From: Desnuesiella massiliensis
GTDB lineage: Bacteria; Bacillota; Clostridia; Clostridiales; Clostridiaceae
Length of the DNA: 64,000 bases
Assembly (NCBI RefSeq): GCF_001403615.1
Contig: NZ_LN879457.1
Coordinates: 1,364,001 to 1,428,000 of the forward strand
Direction of reading: 5' to 3'
How positions within the stretch are numbered: the stretch's first letter is position 1; every line of letters begins with the position of its first letter. This document shows positions 17,163 through 25,973 of this stretch, piece after piece. The position numbers and the translations under genes are program-made. Below the pieces are notes generated by a model. It searched no databases, was not told the DNA's origin, and saw only the letters and a program-made list of their open reading frames with translations.

Positions 17163-17215
17163 GTAGTAAGTAATACTGAATATCGGTAATACTAGATAGT
17201 GAAGAGGTGAACTAT

Positions 17216-17539
17216 TTGGAAAATATTACAGAAATGTTAAAAGGTGTACTAGAAGGCTGTGTTCTTGAAATCATCAGTCATGAAGAAATATATGGTTACG
17301 AGATTACTAGGAGGCTGAATGCCCTCGGATTTTCGGATGTTGTAGACGGGACAGTCTATACCATATTGGTGCGGCTTGAGAAAAACAAGCTGGTGGAAAT
17401 TACGAAAAAGCCATCCGATATGGGACCGCCGCGAAAGTTCTTCAAGCTCAACGACGCGGGGCGTGAGGAGCTGAGGAGGTTCTGGGAAAGATGGGAATTC
17501 GTATCATCAAAAATTAACGAGTTAAAGGAGAAGAAATAA
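17216..17539 (+). CDS. PadR-family transcriptional regulator
   Basis: The TTG start follows GAGGTG by 6 bases and gives 107 residues, normal for the short PadR class. The winged helix is visible: LEIISHEEIYGYEITRRL, then VVDGTVYTILVRLEKNKLV and a wing with PPRKFFKLNDAG. PadR dimers repress exporter and detoxification genes and are released by ligands. The stop overlaps the start of the first DUF1048 gene (TAATG). The base composition is visibly richer in G and C than that of the neighbouring DNA. Confidence 0.88.
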   Translation: MENITEMLKGVLEGCVLEIISHEEIYGYEITRRLNALGFSDVVDGTVYTILVRLEKNKLVEITKKPSDMGPPRKFFKLNDAGREELRRFWERWEFVSSKINELKEKK

Positions 17540-17886
17540 TGAATTTTTGGGAAAAAGTTACGGGAAGCGACATGACTAAAGAATTGAAAACTTTTGAATC
17601 GCGAGCCAAAAAGCTACCGGCTGATTATCAAGCGGCATGGGAAAAAATCAATGCTAATCTTTGGCCGCACTCAGATTTCACCGGTCGCAACCTCATGCCA
17701 ATTCTTGACGGTGTGCTTGGCCTGCTCGAAGAAACGGCTGCGGACGGTCAGAGTGTACAAGAGGTTTTGGGTGACGATATCAAAGGCTTCTGTTCAGCGT
17801 TGGTCGGCGAAGAAGGGGCAAAGTCTTTTCGCGACAAGTGGCGCAAGCAACTCAACAATAATATCGCTAAAAAATTAGGTAAATAG
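17539..17886 (+). CDS. DUF1048 protein
   Basis: A 115-residue soluble helical protein. The pattern LPADYQAAWEKINANLW near residue 28, a MPILDGVLGLLEETAADGQ helix and VLGDDIKGFCSALV match the DUF1048 family, almost always encoded beside PadR regulators and drug ABC exporters. Its biochemical role is unknown. It overlaps padR by one base (TAATG) and is followed 9 bases later by a second DUF1048 gene, so padR and both genes form one transcript. It is relatively GC-rich. Confidence 0.88.
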   Translation: MNFWEKVTGSDMTKELKTFESRAKKLPADYQAAWEKINANLWPHSDFTGRNLMPILDGVLGLLEETAADGQSVQEVLGDDIKGFCSALVGEEGAKSFRDKWRKQLNNNIAKKLGK

Positions 17887-17895
17887 GAGGTTAAA

Positions 17896-18246
17896 ATGAG
17901 AATACAAGAAATCATCGAAGGCAAAAAAGAGTGGCGAGCGCACGTGGCGCGTGTCAAAGCGCTCCCGAAAGATTATCAGATTGTTTATAAAGAGATTCAA
18001 AAATATCTCTTTAAGGTCGGCCCTGTTGAGCTAACCGACGGGATAGGTTTACTTTCGGGGATTATGGATCTTTTTGAAGAGGGTGCGGCCTTGGGGAAAG
18101 GCGTACTCGAAGTGACGGGCAGTGACGTAGCGGCTTTCTGCGACGATCTAATCAAAGATTCAAAAACTTACGCTGACATCTATCAAGAATCTGTTGACCA
18201 AGAAGTTAACAAGGCCATGAAAAAGGTTACGGATAAAACAAAGTAA
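17896..18246 (+). CDS. DUF1048 protein, second copy
   Basis: A 116-residue protein starting at ATG after AGGAGG. It has the same pattern as its neighbour: LPKDYQIVYKEIQKYLF, a LLSGIMDLFEEGAALGKGVL helix and VTGSDVAAFCDDLI. Two tandem DUF1048 genes after padR are the usual arrangement, normally followed at once by an ABC ATPase. Here only the first codons of such an ATPase remain (18256). The two DUF1048 proteins are clearly different, so they arose by an old duplication. Confidence 0.87.
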   Translation: MRIQEIIEGKKEWRAHVARVKALPKDYQIVYKEIQKYLFKVGPVELTDGIGLLSGIMDLFEEGAALGKGVLEVTGSDVAAFCDDLIKDSKTYADIYQESVDQEVNKAMKKVTDKTK

Positions 18247-18255
18247 AAGAGAGAT

Positions 18256-18378
18256 ATGGGGATAGAAAAAGCAATTGAAGTGAAAGGTCTGCGCCTCCCG
18301 CAAAGGTGGAGTACAATGAAAAGCAGCTTGATGTTTGCAGGCATTAAAATGATAGTGGTCAACAAAAACATCAACTAA
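18256..18378 (+). pseudogene. Remnant of an ABC transporter ATPase
   Basis: A 40-codon frame opens MGIEKAIEVKGLR, the usual first strand of a DrrA-type ATPase, ten bases after the second DUF1048 gene where that gene is expected. After 13 codons the sequence no longer fits and soon stops, so most of the gene has been lost or replaced. Confidence 0.55.
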
Positions 18379-18390
18379 AGGGATGATAGA

Positions 18391-18579
18391 GTGTGTAAAT
18401 ACGAGTGGATATTATGCCCGGTTTGTGGCAACAAAACAAGGGTCAAGATACGTGATGATACGGTGCTTGAAAACTTCCCACTATTTTGTCCCAAGTGTAA
18501 ACAGGAAACGATAATCAATGTAAAACAACTGAATATATCAGTTATTAAAGAGCCAGACGCTAAGACGCAGAGCCGATAA
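18391..18579 (+). CDS. Cysteine-rich KTR domain protein (zinc ribbon)
   Basis: A 62-residue protein with a GTG start. It carries WILCPVCGNKTRVKIRDDT and FPLFCPKCKQETIINVKQL, two CPxC knuckles that form a zinc ribbon, with the KTR motif that names the family. Such small proteins are common on conjugative transposons near tetracycline-resistance genes. Their role is unknown. Here it sits between an ABC ATPase remnant and a complete ABC exporter, which hints at arrival with mobile DNA. A strong terminator follows. Confidence 0.82.
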   Translation: MCKYEWILCPVCGNKTRVKIRDDTVLENFPLFCPKCKQETIINVKQLNISVIKEPDAKTQSR

Positions 18580-18616
18580 CATGTGAGTGAAATCACAGTT
18601 GTCGGCTTTTTTTTTA
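18571..18616 (+). terminator. Rho-independent terminator
   Basis: AGCCGATAACATGTGA and TCACAGTTGTCGGCT pair across GTGAAA and are followed by nine or more T. The left arm overlaps the end of the KTR gene. Confidence 0.9.
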
Positions 18617-18623
18617 TGATAAC

Positions 18624-18665
18624 TACTCAAGCTGCATTGAAAGGATTAGATGCAGATTTGAGTAA
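18624..18665 (+). promoter_or_regulatory. Inverted repeat before the ABC exporter
   Basis: TACTCAAGCTGCA faces TGCAGATTTGAGTA across a 13-base loop, 30 bases before the exporter's first gene. There is no T run, so a regulator site or leader hairpin is more likely than a terminator. Confidence 0.5.
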
Positions 18666-18695
18666 GGTTACTATATTGTATAGGAGGAAAAGAAA

Positions 18696-19457
18696 ATGAA
18701 AAAAAATATCATACAAATTAAAGGGGTAAAGAAAGCCTACAAAGATGTAGAAGTACTCAAAGGAGTAGATTTGGAAGTAGAGCAGGGATGTATCTTTGCA
18801 TTACTAGGTTCCAATGGAGCAGGAAAAACAACGATGATTAGAATCATGGCTACTTTACTTAAAGCAGATGCTGGGAGTGTTATGATAAATGGTTTTGATA
18901 TTGAAAAAAATCCAGGGTACATTAGAGGTTCAATCAGTCTTACTGGTCAGTTTGCTGCTATTGATGAAATTTTGACTGGTCGTGAAAATCTTCAAATGAT
19001 AGCAAAACTTAGACATCTTAAAAATCCAAATGGAGTAGCAGATGAGTTAATTAATCGTTTTGGAATGTCAGAGGCTGCAGACCGCAGAGTGGGTACTTAC
19101 TCTGGAGGTATGAAAAGAAGAATTGATATCGCAATGAGTCTTGTGGGAAATCCAAAGATTATTTTCCTAGATGAGCCAACAACAGGTCTTGATCCAGAAG
19201 CACGTTTAGAAGTCTGGAAGATTGTAAAAGAGTTATCAGCTTTAGGAACTACAGTATTCTTAACAACTCAATATTTAGAGGAAGCAGAACAACTTGCAGA
19301 TAAAATCGCTATTCTTCATGGAGGAAAAATAATTGCTGTAGATACACTAGAAGGATTGAAAAAATTATTTCCACCTGCAAAAGTTGAATATGTTGAAAAA
19401 CAACCTACATTAGAAGAAATATTTCTAACAATCATAGGTAATAAGGGGGAGAAATAG
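18696..19457 (+). CDS. Drug-type ABC transporter ATP-binding protein (DrrA-like)
   Basis: A 253-residue ATPase starting at ATG after AGGAGG. Walker A is GSNGAGKTT (near residue 39), the signature YSGGMKRRIDIAMSL, Walker B IIFLDEPTTGLDP, and the switch region TTQYLEEAEQLADKIAIL. The short C-terminal tail (PTLEEIFLTIIG) is typical of DrrA-type exporters. It powers the membrane protein encoded one base later. It is AT-rich again, unlike the padR module before it, so it probably has a different origin from that module. Confidence 0.9.
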   Translation: MKKNIIQIKGVKKAYKDVEVLKGVDLEVEQGCIFALLGSNGAGKTTMIRIMATLLKADAGSVMINGFDIEKNPGYIRGSISLTGQFAAIDEILTGRENLQMIAKLRHLKNPNGVADELINRFGMSEAADRRVGTYSGGMKRRIDIAMSLVGNPKIIFLDEPTTGLDPEARLEVWKIVKELSALGTTVFLTTQYLEEAEQLADKIAILHGGKIIAVDTLEGLKKLFPPAKVEYVEKQPTLEEIFLTIIGNKGEK

Positions 19458-20222
19458 ATGGAATCAACAAAAAAATATTTTTTAAAAGATATGAGTGTTA
19501 TGTTTGGACGTTCTATGCGTCATATTTTTAGAAGTATGGATACAATTATTACAGTTTGTATCACACCAATTGCGATGATGTTATTATTCGTTTATGTATT
19601 TGGTGGTGCAATCCAAACAGGTACAGAAAATTATGTTAATTATCTATTACCAGGTATAATGTTAATGGCTATTGGTAGTGGCATTGCATATGTAGCTTAC
19701 CGTTTGTTTATAGATAAAGAGCGTGGTATCTTTGAACGTTTTCACTCTATGCCTATCGCTCGTTCTACAGTATTATGGGGGCATGTATTAACCTCATTAA
19801 TTTCAAATGGAATTTCTGTAGTAGTGATTATACTTGTTGCATTATTAATGGGTTTTCGTTCTTCAGCAGGAATCTTAGAATGGTTAGCGGTGTTTGGAAT
19901 TCTTGGGATCTTTACACTTGCTTTGACTTGGATTGCTATTATTGCGGGACTTGCTGCTAAAACACCAGATGGCGCAGGCGCATTCTCTTACCCAATCATC
20001 TTCTTACCATTTATCAGTTCTGCCTTTGTACCAACAGATACGATGCCTTCAGTAGTACGTGCTTTTGCAGAAAATCAACCTGTAACACCTATCGTGGAAG
20101 CTATTCGTAATTTACTAGCAAACCAACCAGTAGGGCATAATATCTGGATTGCCCTTGCTTGGTGTATAGCAATAATAGTTGTTGCTTATATCTTTGCAAT
20201 GAGGATATATAAAAAAATATAA
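19458..20222 (+). CDS. ABC-2 type transporter permease (DrrB-like)
   Basis: A 254-residue membrane protein with six hydrophobic segments in the ABC-2 arrangement, with the conserved loop ERFHSMPIARSTVLWGHVL after the second segment. It begins directly after the ATPase stop, so the two are translated together as an exporter for drugs or lipids. The substrate is unknown. A PadR or TipA-like regulator nearby may control it, but no clear operator links them. Confidence 0.9.
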   Translation: MESTKKYFLKDMSVMFGRSMRHIFRSMDTIITVCITPIAMMLLFVYVFGGAIQTGTENYVNYLLPGIMLMAIGSGIAYVAYRLFIDKERGIFERFHSMPIARSTVLWGHVLTSLISNGISVVVIILVALLMGFRSSAGILEWLAVFGILGIFTLALTWIAIIAGLAAKTPDGAGAFSYPIIFLPFISSAFVPTDTMPSVVRAFAENQPVTPIVEAIRNLLANQPVGHNIWIALAWCIAIIVVAYIFAMRIYKKI

Positions 20223-20324
20223 CCGATTTTTATACTAAATATAGTTACTCACCTATAGTGATAGATTTCGCTAGGATTTAATGAAATTTAAACTTACTTA
20301 TTTTTTATTAATGAAAAATAACTC

Positions 20325-20386
20325 TTGCACCTCACCTTACGTTAGGTTGTATGATTTATTTACTACCAGTTAGAACCTTACGTAAG
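20325..20386 (+). promoter_or_regulatory. MerR-type promoter for the hslO-merR operon
   Basis: TTGCAC (20325-20330) and TATGAT (20350-20355) are 19 bases apart, the long spacer typical of promoters activated by MerR-family regulators, and the spacer carries the dyad ACCTTACGTTAGGT. A second perfect palindrome CTTACGTAAG lies at 20377-20386. Confidence 0.72.
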
Positions 20387-20467
20387 ATATGAAGAAGTAA
20401 CTTGGGACATAATTCGTTTAAAAACTGAGATCAAACTAAAACAATTTGGAAAGGACATTAAATTGAG

Positions 20468-21325
20468 ATGAATAACTATATTTTAAAAACATTATCCTAT
20501 AACAAACAAATACGGATCTTTTTTATGGAAAATACAGATATGATAAAAGAGATTTGTAATCATAAAAACATTAGTAAGACTTTAAAAACTGCATTGGGTG
20601 AAACTGTATCAATTGCAACTTTAATGTCAGGAACCTTAAAAGGGAATCAGAGAGTAAGTATAAAGATTAATGCAACCAATCGAAAGTATAAAATTTTTGC
20701 AGATGTAGATTCAATGGGAAATATCCGTGGATATATCAATGATGCATTACTAAATGCACCTTTAGACACTATAAATAATTTATATGTTGAAGAATTAATT
20801 GGAGATAAAGGATGTATTCAAGTATTGAAAGACCTAGGTATGCATAATATTTTTACAGGCATCACTGATATGCCCTATAGAAATATTATTGATGATTTTT
20901 CATATTATTTCAAACAAAGTGAGCAGATTGATACGATTTTCTCAGTAAATATGGTATATAATGAATATAACGAAATTACTTTATGCAGAGGGATAATGGC
21001 TCAACTACTTCCCGGTGCTCCTATTAATCTTATTGATACTATCAAAGAAATTATTTCAGAAAATCAGTCTATCCTATCAAGAGAAATCGAGAATTTTAAA
21101 GAAATCCCTTTCTTATTATTTAGAGATATTGAAATAGTAGAACAATATCCTGTTCAATTTATTTGCGGATGCTCGAAAGAAGCCTTTTATCCTATGCTAT
21201 ATTCTCTAAATAAGGAAGAGTTGGTTGATGCATATAAAAATGAAAAGCCAATGGAGATTGTATGTAATGTTTGCGGCAAGAAATACTCTTTTAGTCCACA
21301 GGAAATAAGAAACCTTACACAATAG
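20468..21325 (+). CDS. hslO: Hsp33-family redox-regulated chaperone
   Basis: A 285-residue cytoplasmic protein that matches Hsp33 over its whole length. The N-terminal domain contains LGETVSIATLMSGTLKGNQR, and the C-terminal redox switch has CGC (Cys233, Cys235) and CNVC (Cys266, Cys269), which bind zinc when reduced. Oxidation releases zinc and activates holdase function. It is placed behind a MerR-type promoter and 15-20 bases before a TipA-like merR gene, so here the chaperone seems tied to a drug-sensing regulator, which is not the usual context. Confidence 0.88.
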   Translation: MNNYILKTLSYNKQIRIFFMENTDMIKEICNHKNISKTLKTALGETVSIATLMSGTLKGNQRVSIKINATNRKYKIFADVDSMGNIRGYINDALLNAPLDTINNLYVEELIGDKGCIQVLKDLGMHNIFTGITDMPYRNIIDDFSYYFKQSEQIDTIFSVNMVYNEYNEITLCRGIMAQLLPGAPINLIDTIKEIISENQSILSREIENFKEIPFLLFRDIEIVEQYPVQFICGCSKEAFYPMLYSLNKEELVDAYKNEKPMEIVCNVCGKKYSFSPQEIRNLTQ

Positions 21326-21346
21326 ATAAAAGATCGAAAGGATGTG

Positions 21347-22081
21347 ATGATAGTGCAGAATAGAACCTGGAAGGTAGGTGAACTATCTAAGCTTACAGGG
21401 CTTACAATAAGAACTCTTCATCATTATGATGAAATTGGACTTTTGCGTCCTACTTTTCGTACGAATACAAGTCATCGTTTATACACTGAAGATGATATCA
21501 TAAAACTTCAGCAAATTATGTCGCTGAAGGAATTGGATTTTTCATTGGAGGAGATTAAAGAGTTTTTTGAAAATCCTGAATATAATCCTAAAGAAGTAAT
21601 AGAGATGCAGGTTGAGCGGCTAACCCAAGAAATTAAATTGAAAGAAGAATTAAAGCAACAGTTACAGGAGTTATGGGAAGTTTTCTATTCTTGGAAGAAA
21701 CCAAATTTAGAACAGTTCATTAAATCAATAGAATTGATTAAAGCCCAAAAGGAGTATTTTACTCAAGAGCAAATCAATAGGATGAAAATGCATTATAACA
21801 AGCTTAATAATGTTGAAGTAGATGAAATTTCAAAAAACTGGAGACAACTAATCTCTTCAATTCAATCTGAAATGGAGAATGGTACATCTGTAGATAATCC
21901 AAGGGTTATAGAACTAGCAGAAAAGTGGAAGAGAGGTATGGATTTTTTTTCAGGTGGAGATATGGGGATTATCTATTCTGCTGAACGTTACTATTCAGAA
22001 AATCCATATGCAGCAAAAGGAAGCGGAATGAGTGGAGAGCTTTACAAATACATCAAAGATGCATTATCAAATATTAAATAA
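21347..22081 (+). CDS. MerR-family regulator with TipAS-like domain
   Basis: About 244 residues; the true start may be GTG 21344, ATG 21347 or GTG 21353. Residues 5-75 form the MerR DNA-binding domain (WKVGELSKLTGLTIRTLHHYDEIGLL). A long coiled coil follows at residues 80-125. The C-terminal domain (YFTQEQINRMKMHY... FFSGGDMGIIYSAERYYSEN) matches TipAS, which traps thiopeptide-like antibiotics and other compounds. It likely activates its own promoter at 20325 and thereby hslO, and perhaps also the ABC exporter upstream. Confidence 0.88.
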   Translation: MIVQNRTWKVGELSKLTGLTIRTLHHYDEIGLLRPTFRTNTSHRLYTEDDIIKLQQIMSLKELDFSLEEIKEFFENPEYNPKEVIEMQVERLTQEIKLKEELKQQLQELWEVFYSWKKPNLEQFIKSIELIKAQKEYFTQEQINRMKMHYNKLNNVEVDEISKNWRQLISSIQSEMENGTSVDNPRVIELAEKWKRGMDFFSGGDMGIIYSAERYYSENPYAAKGSGMSGELYKYIKDALSNIK

Positions 22082-22151
22082 CGCTGTGTTTTACCCACTC
22101 CCATTTTTTTATAGGAGTGCATATAGAAAGATTGACGAGGTACTAACGGAG

Positions 22152-22183
22152 CACATTGATAAGCTTATCAGTGTGTTTTTTTA
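22152..22183 (+). terminator. Rho-independent terminator after merR
   Basis: CACATTGATAAG and CTTATCAGTGTG form a stem with virtually no loop excess and are followed by T8. Confidence 0.85.
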
Positions 22184-22432
22184 CTTTTTAGGAAATTATA
22201 ATTTTAAAATCTAAGGATAACTTTAATCTTTAGTAACACATACTCTGAGAATCAAATTTTTTATTTTTTAGGAAATTACAAAAATCGAATTTGTGGATAG
22301 CTTAATCATAATTTATGAAGTGGATTTTTAAGAGGTAAATAATATATTAAAACCCTCCACTATCGTACCAAGGTTTAGCTAGTATGCTATAATGAGAAAT
22401 ACAATTTGGGTAACCAAAGAGGGAGGTGTTCA

Positions 22433-22702
22433 ATGAAAACCTATAGTACTTCTGAAATTGCTAGAATGATGGGGATACATCCAAACACTGTTATGTTATA
22501 TGAGAAATGGGGTTACATTGCTCCCGTTCCAAGAAAGTAAAATGGGTATAGGGTTTACACTGAAACACATCTTGAACAGATGAAACTGATAAGATTGGCA
22601 TTAAGAAGCGAAGCAATTAAATGGTATATTAGGTTTGAGGTTAAAAATATTATAAGAAGTGCAGCTCAGGGGGACTTTGAAAAAGCTTTAGAGCTAAGCT
22701 AA
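22433..22702 (+). pseudogene. Broken MerR-family regulator
   Basis: The frame begins MKTYSTSEIARMMGIHPNTV and reads a MerR helix-turn-helix up to APVPRK, then TAA, then NGYRVYTETHLEQMKLIRLA in the same frame. A typical MerR continues without a break (RKPNGYRVY), so one codon has become a stop. The rest ends early at ALELS, so the effector part is missing too. A GGGAGG ribosome site is kept. The gene for an Imm-5-like protein follows after 31 bases, the usual partner of this regulator. Confidence 0.75.
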
Positions 22703-22733
22703 GTAAAAAGGCAGAAATTTAAGAGGTGTAATT

Positions 22734-23213
22734 ATGAAGAATAAGAAAGAGACTAGTTATATGGGCAATGTAGGAATAATAAAAAAAATTGATGATATTC
22801 CTGAGTTAAAAGATGAACTTATTGCTGTGTTTGAAAGCAAAAGCAAAAATGACATTTCACGTTATGGTCTGCTGTTAATACAACATGTGTTAAGCCTCGC
22901 CAATGTGCAACCGTGTGATGTGATTAATGAGTGTATAGACGTCAACAGAAGGTGGCAAGAAGGAAAGGCCACATATAAAGATACTAGACAGGCGGCTGCC
23001 ATGATACCAGATTTAGCACGTACGGAGAAAGACCCAGTGAAAGCTAAGGTATTAAGAGTTATGGGGCAAGTTGCTCTCATTCCCCATGTGAAGAGACATG
23101 CTTTAATAGCTTCAGATTATGCAATAACTTTAATTAATTTAATGTATCCTAAAAATTTAGAAGAAGTAGAAAAAGAAAGAAAAATACAAATAGAATTAAT
23201 GAAGAGTGTTTAA
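22734..23213 (+). CDS. Imm-5-like putative immunity protein
   Basis: A 159-residue soluble helical protein starting at ATG after AGAGGTG. The C-terminal RHALIASDYAITLINLMYP stretch and the central NRRWQEGKATYKDTRQAA are the hallmarks of the Imm-5-like group of predicted immunity proteins. Such proteins are predicted to neutralise polymorphic toxins; the actual target is not known. The upstream merR is broken, so the gene may have lost its regulator. Confidence 0.75.
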   Translation: MKNKKETSYMGNVGIIKKIDDIPELKDELIAVFESKSKNDISRYGLLLIQHVLSLANVQPCDVINECIDVNRRWQEGKATYKDTRQAAAMIPDLARTEKDPVKAKVLRVMGQVALIPHVKRHALIASDYAITLINLMYPKNLEEVEKERKIQIELMKSV

Positions 23214-23289
23214 CGACATTTTGGAAGGATAATTCACCCATCCTCGTTAGGTGGGAGTCCTTGGCTAAAAAATAGGCTTTGGTGTAACA

Positions 23290-24310
23290 AAGGCGGCTTT
23301 GTTCAAGGAGACGAACGTGATGTAATATTGTTTTCTATTGGCTATGGACCAGATCAGGAAGGAAAAGTGGCACTAAACTTTGGCCCACTTAACAGAGATG
23401 GTGGAGCTAGAAGGCTTAATGTAGCGGTTTCTCGTGCAAGAAAGGAAATGATGGTATTTTCAACCCTAAGACCTGAGCAAATAGATTTATCTAAAACTAG
23501 ATCTGAAGGGGTAGCGCAGTTAAAAGCCTTTTTAGAGTTTGCAAAGAATGGAAAAAGTGCACTGCCTAGCAGAATATCCGCTGCTTCAACAAATAGTGAT
23601 GGTGTTGAAAGATTAATAGCAGAAAAAATCAAAACCTTAGGTTACGAAGTGCATACCAATATTGGATGCTCGGAATACAAAATTGATATGGCCATAGTGA
23701 ACCCTGATAAAAAAGGGGAGTATATACTAGGCATAATGTGCGATGGAAATAGGTATAAGGCAGCACATACTTCAAGGGACAGAAACATACTTCAAGGTAA
23801 TGTATTAAAGTCCTTAGGCTGGAACATTCATCTTTTATGGATTTTAGATTGGTGGGAGAATGAAGATAAAGAGCTTGATAAAATTAAGTCAGCCATTGAG
23901 AAGGCAATGAAAGGTGTAGAAAAGGAATCTAAGGAAGAAACAATTAAAGCCCCAACTGTACAAGTTAGTAGTCATAAGAACATAAAACAGAGTCAAAGAA
24001 TACTACATTCTATTGGAATAGCTCAGAGGAGCATTTAGAGTACTCATTATTCCGTATTCCAGCAGATGATATAACCAGAAGAAACATGGAAGACATATGC
24101 CCAGAGGAAATATCCAATGGAATAAAATACATCCTGCAAAATCAAATTAGTCTGCTAAAACCAGATTTAATAAAAGAAGTATGGAAGCTCTTTGGCTTTG
24201 CAAGAGGAAGCTCTTCTATGGAGGAGATTATTAATGAAGGAATTCACATGGCGGTTAAAAGGAATTTTGTGAAGGTGAATGACAATGAGAGAATTGTAAT
24301 AGCTGAGTAG
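23290..24310 (+). pseudogene. 3' remnant of a DUF4011/DUF3320-type SF1 helicase
   Basis: The frame enters without a start at FVQGDERDVILFSIGYGPD and goes on LNFGPLNRDGGARRLNVAVS (helicase motifs V and VI, ARRLNVAVSRA), then a DUF-type nuclease-like domain (GYEVHTNIGCSEYKIDMAIV). Near 24000 the frame shifts, and the last part (24038-24310; RRNMEDICPEEISNGIKYIL and onwards) is the DUF3320 C-terminal domain. The complete protein exceeds 1,000 residues in relatives, so only the last third remains here, and it is also frameshifted. These helicases occur in defence and repair settings. Confidence 0.8.
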
Positions 24311-24316
24311 GTGAGA

Positions 24317-24342
24317 AAGGGTAGCAGAGATGCTGCCCTTTT
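24317..24342 (+). terminator. Rho-independent terminator
   Basis: AAGGGTAGCA and TGCTGCCCTTTT pair across GAGA. It ends the helicase remnant. Confidence 0.8.
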
Positions 24343-24411
24343 GGACAATTATCCATATATTTATTATAATATAGAAAGTGACTATAGAGGTTGTATTAGG
24401 AGTGTTATATT

Positions 24412-25587
24412 ATGAAATTACCTTTAGTAAAAAAAATTTTAAAAACTGCTTGGGTTAGAGTTCTTTTAAAGGAAAAAGTCTTCACTATTTCGCTTATGCT
24501 GGCCATCGCTACTTCCTTGGTGACAATGCCTAAGATAAGCTATATTAATTTTAACGTTATCCTTTGTCTATTTAATCTAATGCTTGTAGTTAGTGCCTTT
24601 GAAGATCTTAAATTAATGGATAAAGCAGCTATAACTATATTAAATAAATGTACAAATTTAAGATATATTAGTTTAATAATGATAGCTCTAACCTTTGTAA
24701 GTTCTATGTTAGTAACTAATGACGTTGCTCTTATAACCTTTATACCTTTAACCCTGATAATCAGCAGAAAGCTAAATGTTGATCCCGTAGAGATAATAAT
24801 AATGCAAACCCTTGCAGCAAATATAGGCAGTAGCTTAACTCCTATGGGAAACCCTCAAAATCTGTTTTTGTTTACCTTTTATAAAATTTCCGCAGCCCAA
24901 TTCTTTAAAATTATGATACCCTTTATTTTTATGGGTGCCTTATGGCTTATTATTCTAAACTTAAAAGTATCCAAGGAAGCTTTTAATCTTCAATTGGATG
25001 ACATAAGCATAACAGATAAGAGACAAGTTTTATTGTTTGGGGCTTTATTTCTAGTTATAGTTTTATCAATATTTGACATTGTAGACTATAAATTAGCTTT
25101 TGGACTTACTTTAGCAGTAGCCTTAAGCACAAATAAAAAGCTTTTTAAAAGAGTGGATTTCTTTTTACTAGCTACCTTCATATGCTTTTTTATATTCATA
25201 GGGAATATTTCTCACTTTGAAATAGTAAACAGCTATTTACATAATATTTTAAGTACTAAAAACAAGACCTTTTTTACTTCAATTGCTTTAAGTCAGTTTA
25301 TTAGCAATGTACCGGCTTCTATTCTAGTGGCTAACTTCACAGATAATTGGAAGCAAGTACTATTGGGCGTTAATATAGGGGGCATGGGAACCCTTATAGC
25401 ATCTTTAGCCAGTGTTATATCCTATAAATTATATGTAAACAGTGAGCAGGCTAAGAAGTCTTCTGATTATATGACTAAATTTACCTTATACAATATTTTA
25501 GGACTTATTATTTTTACGGTTATTAATTTTATCTTATTAAATATATACAAAATTAACCAAATTTTATATAATGGGATTAGGTCATAG
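24412..25587 (+). CDS. SLC13/ArsB-type anion permease
   Basis: A 391-residue integral membrane protein with about eleven hydrophobic segments. Two signature loops of the ion-transporter superfamily are present: VTNDVALITFIPLTLI near residue 103 and IGSSLTPMGNPQNLF near residue 140. A C-terminal mirror (SQFISNVPASILVANFTDNW, then GGMGTLIASLASVISYKLY) is also present. Relatives carry dicarboxylates, sulfate or arsenite with Na+ or H+; the substrate is undetermined. An AGTG-type weak ribosome site precedes ATG. It stands alone. Confidence 0.85.
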   Translation: MKLPLVKKILKTAWVRVLLKEKVFTISLMLAIATSLVTMPKISYINFNVILCLFNLMLVVSAFEDLKLMDKAAITILNKCTNLRYISLIMIALTFVSSMLVTNDVALITFIPLTLIISRKLNVDPVEIIIMQTLAANIGSSLTPMGNPQNLFLFTFYKISAAQFFKIMIPFIFMGALWLIILNLKVSKEAFNLQLDDISITDKRQVLLFGALFLVIVLSIFDIVDYKLAFGLTLAVALSTNKKLFKRVDFFLLATFICFFIFIGNISHFEIVNSYLHNILSTKNKTFFTSIALSQFISNVPASILVANFTDNWKQVLLGVNIGGMGTLIASLASVISYKLYVNSEQAKKSSDYMTKFTLYNILGLIIFTVINFILLNIYKINQILYNGIRS

Positions 25588-25633
25588 TTGTAATTTATGA
25601 CGAAGTAAGTATTATTTATATAAGGGGGAAAAA

Positions 25634-25867
25634 ATGAAAAAATGGGAAATTAATTATTGTGGAAACACTATTGTAGTTGAAAATAGAATTTCTGGTGAAC
25701 GATTGTATGTTAATGGTGATTTGCAGGATGAGCAAATCGGTATAGCTGATAGGTCAAGGCTTTGGGGACAGTTGCAAACTGGTGAAACAATAAAGGTTTC
25801 TATGGGAGGTCTTTTCGGAATGCATTGTAGAATTTTTATAAATAGTAAACTGGTATTCTCTGAATAA
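25634..25867 (+). CDS. Small hypothetical protein, 77 residues
   Basis: It starts at ATG after AAGGGGG. The sequence is rich in beta-strand-forming residues and has no signal or membrane segment: MKKWEINYCGNTIVVENR, then LYVNGDLQDEQIG and GGLFGMHCRIFINSKLVF. I do not recognise a named family; the layout suggests a small beta-sandwich. The gene lies alone between the permease and the riboswitch. Confidence 0.6.
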   Translation: MKKWEINYCGNTIVVENRISGERLYVNGDLQDEQIGIADRSRLWGQLQTGETIKVSMGGLFGMHCRIFINSKLVFSE

Positions 25868-25973
25868 TATTATTCATTAGTTTATTAGGATATTTCCAAA
25901 CTATAACCATTGATTTAAACAAATTAATATGATAATTTTATATGCGTAAGTATAAATTATAAATAAGTATTTA

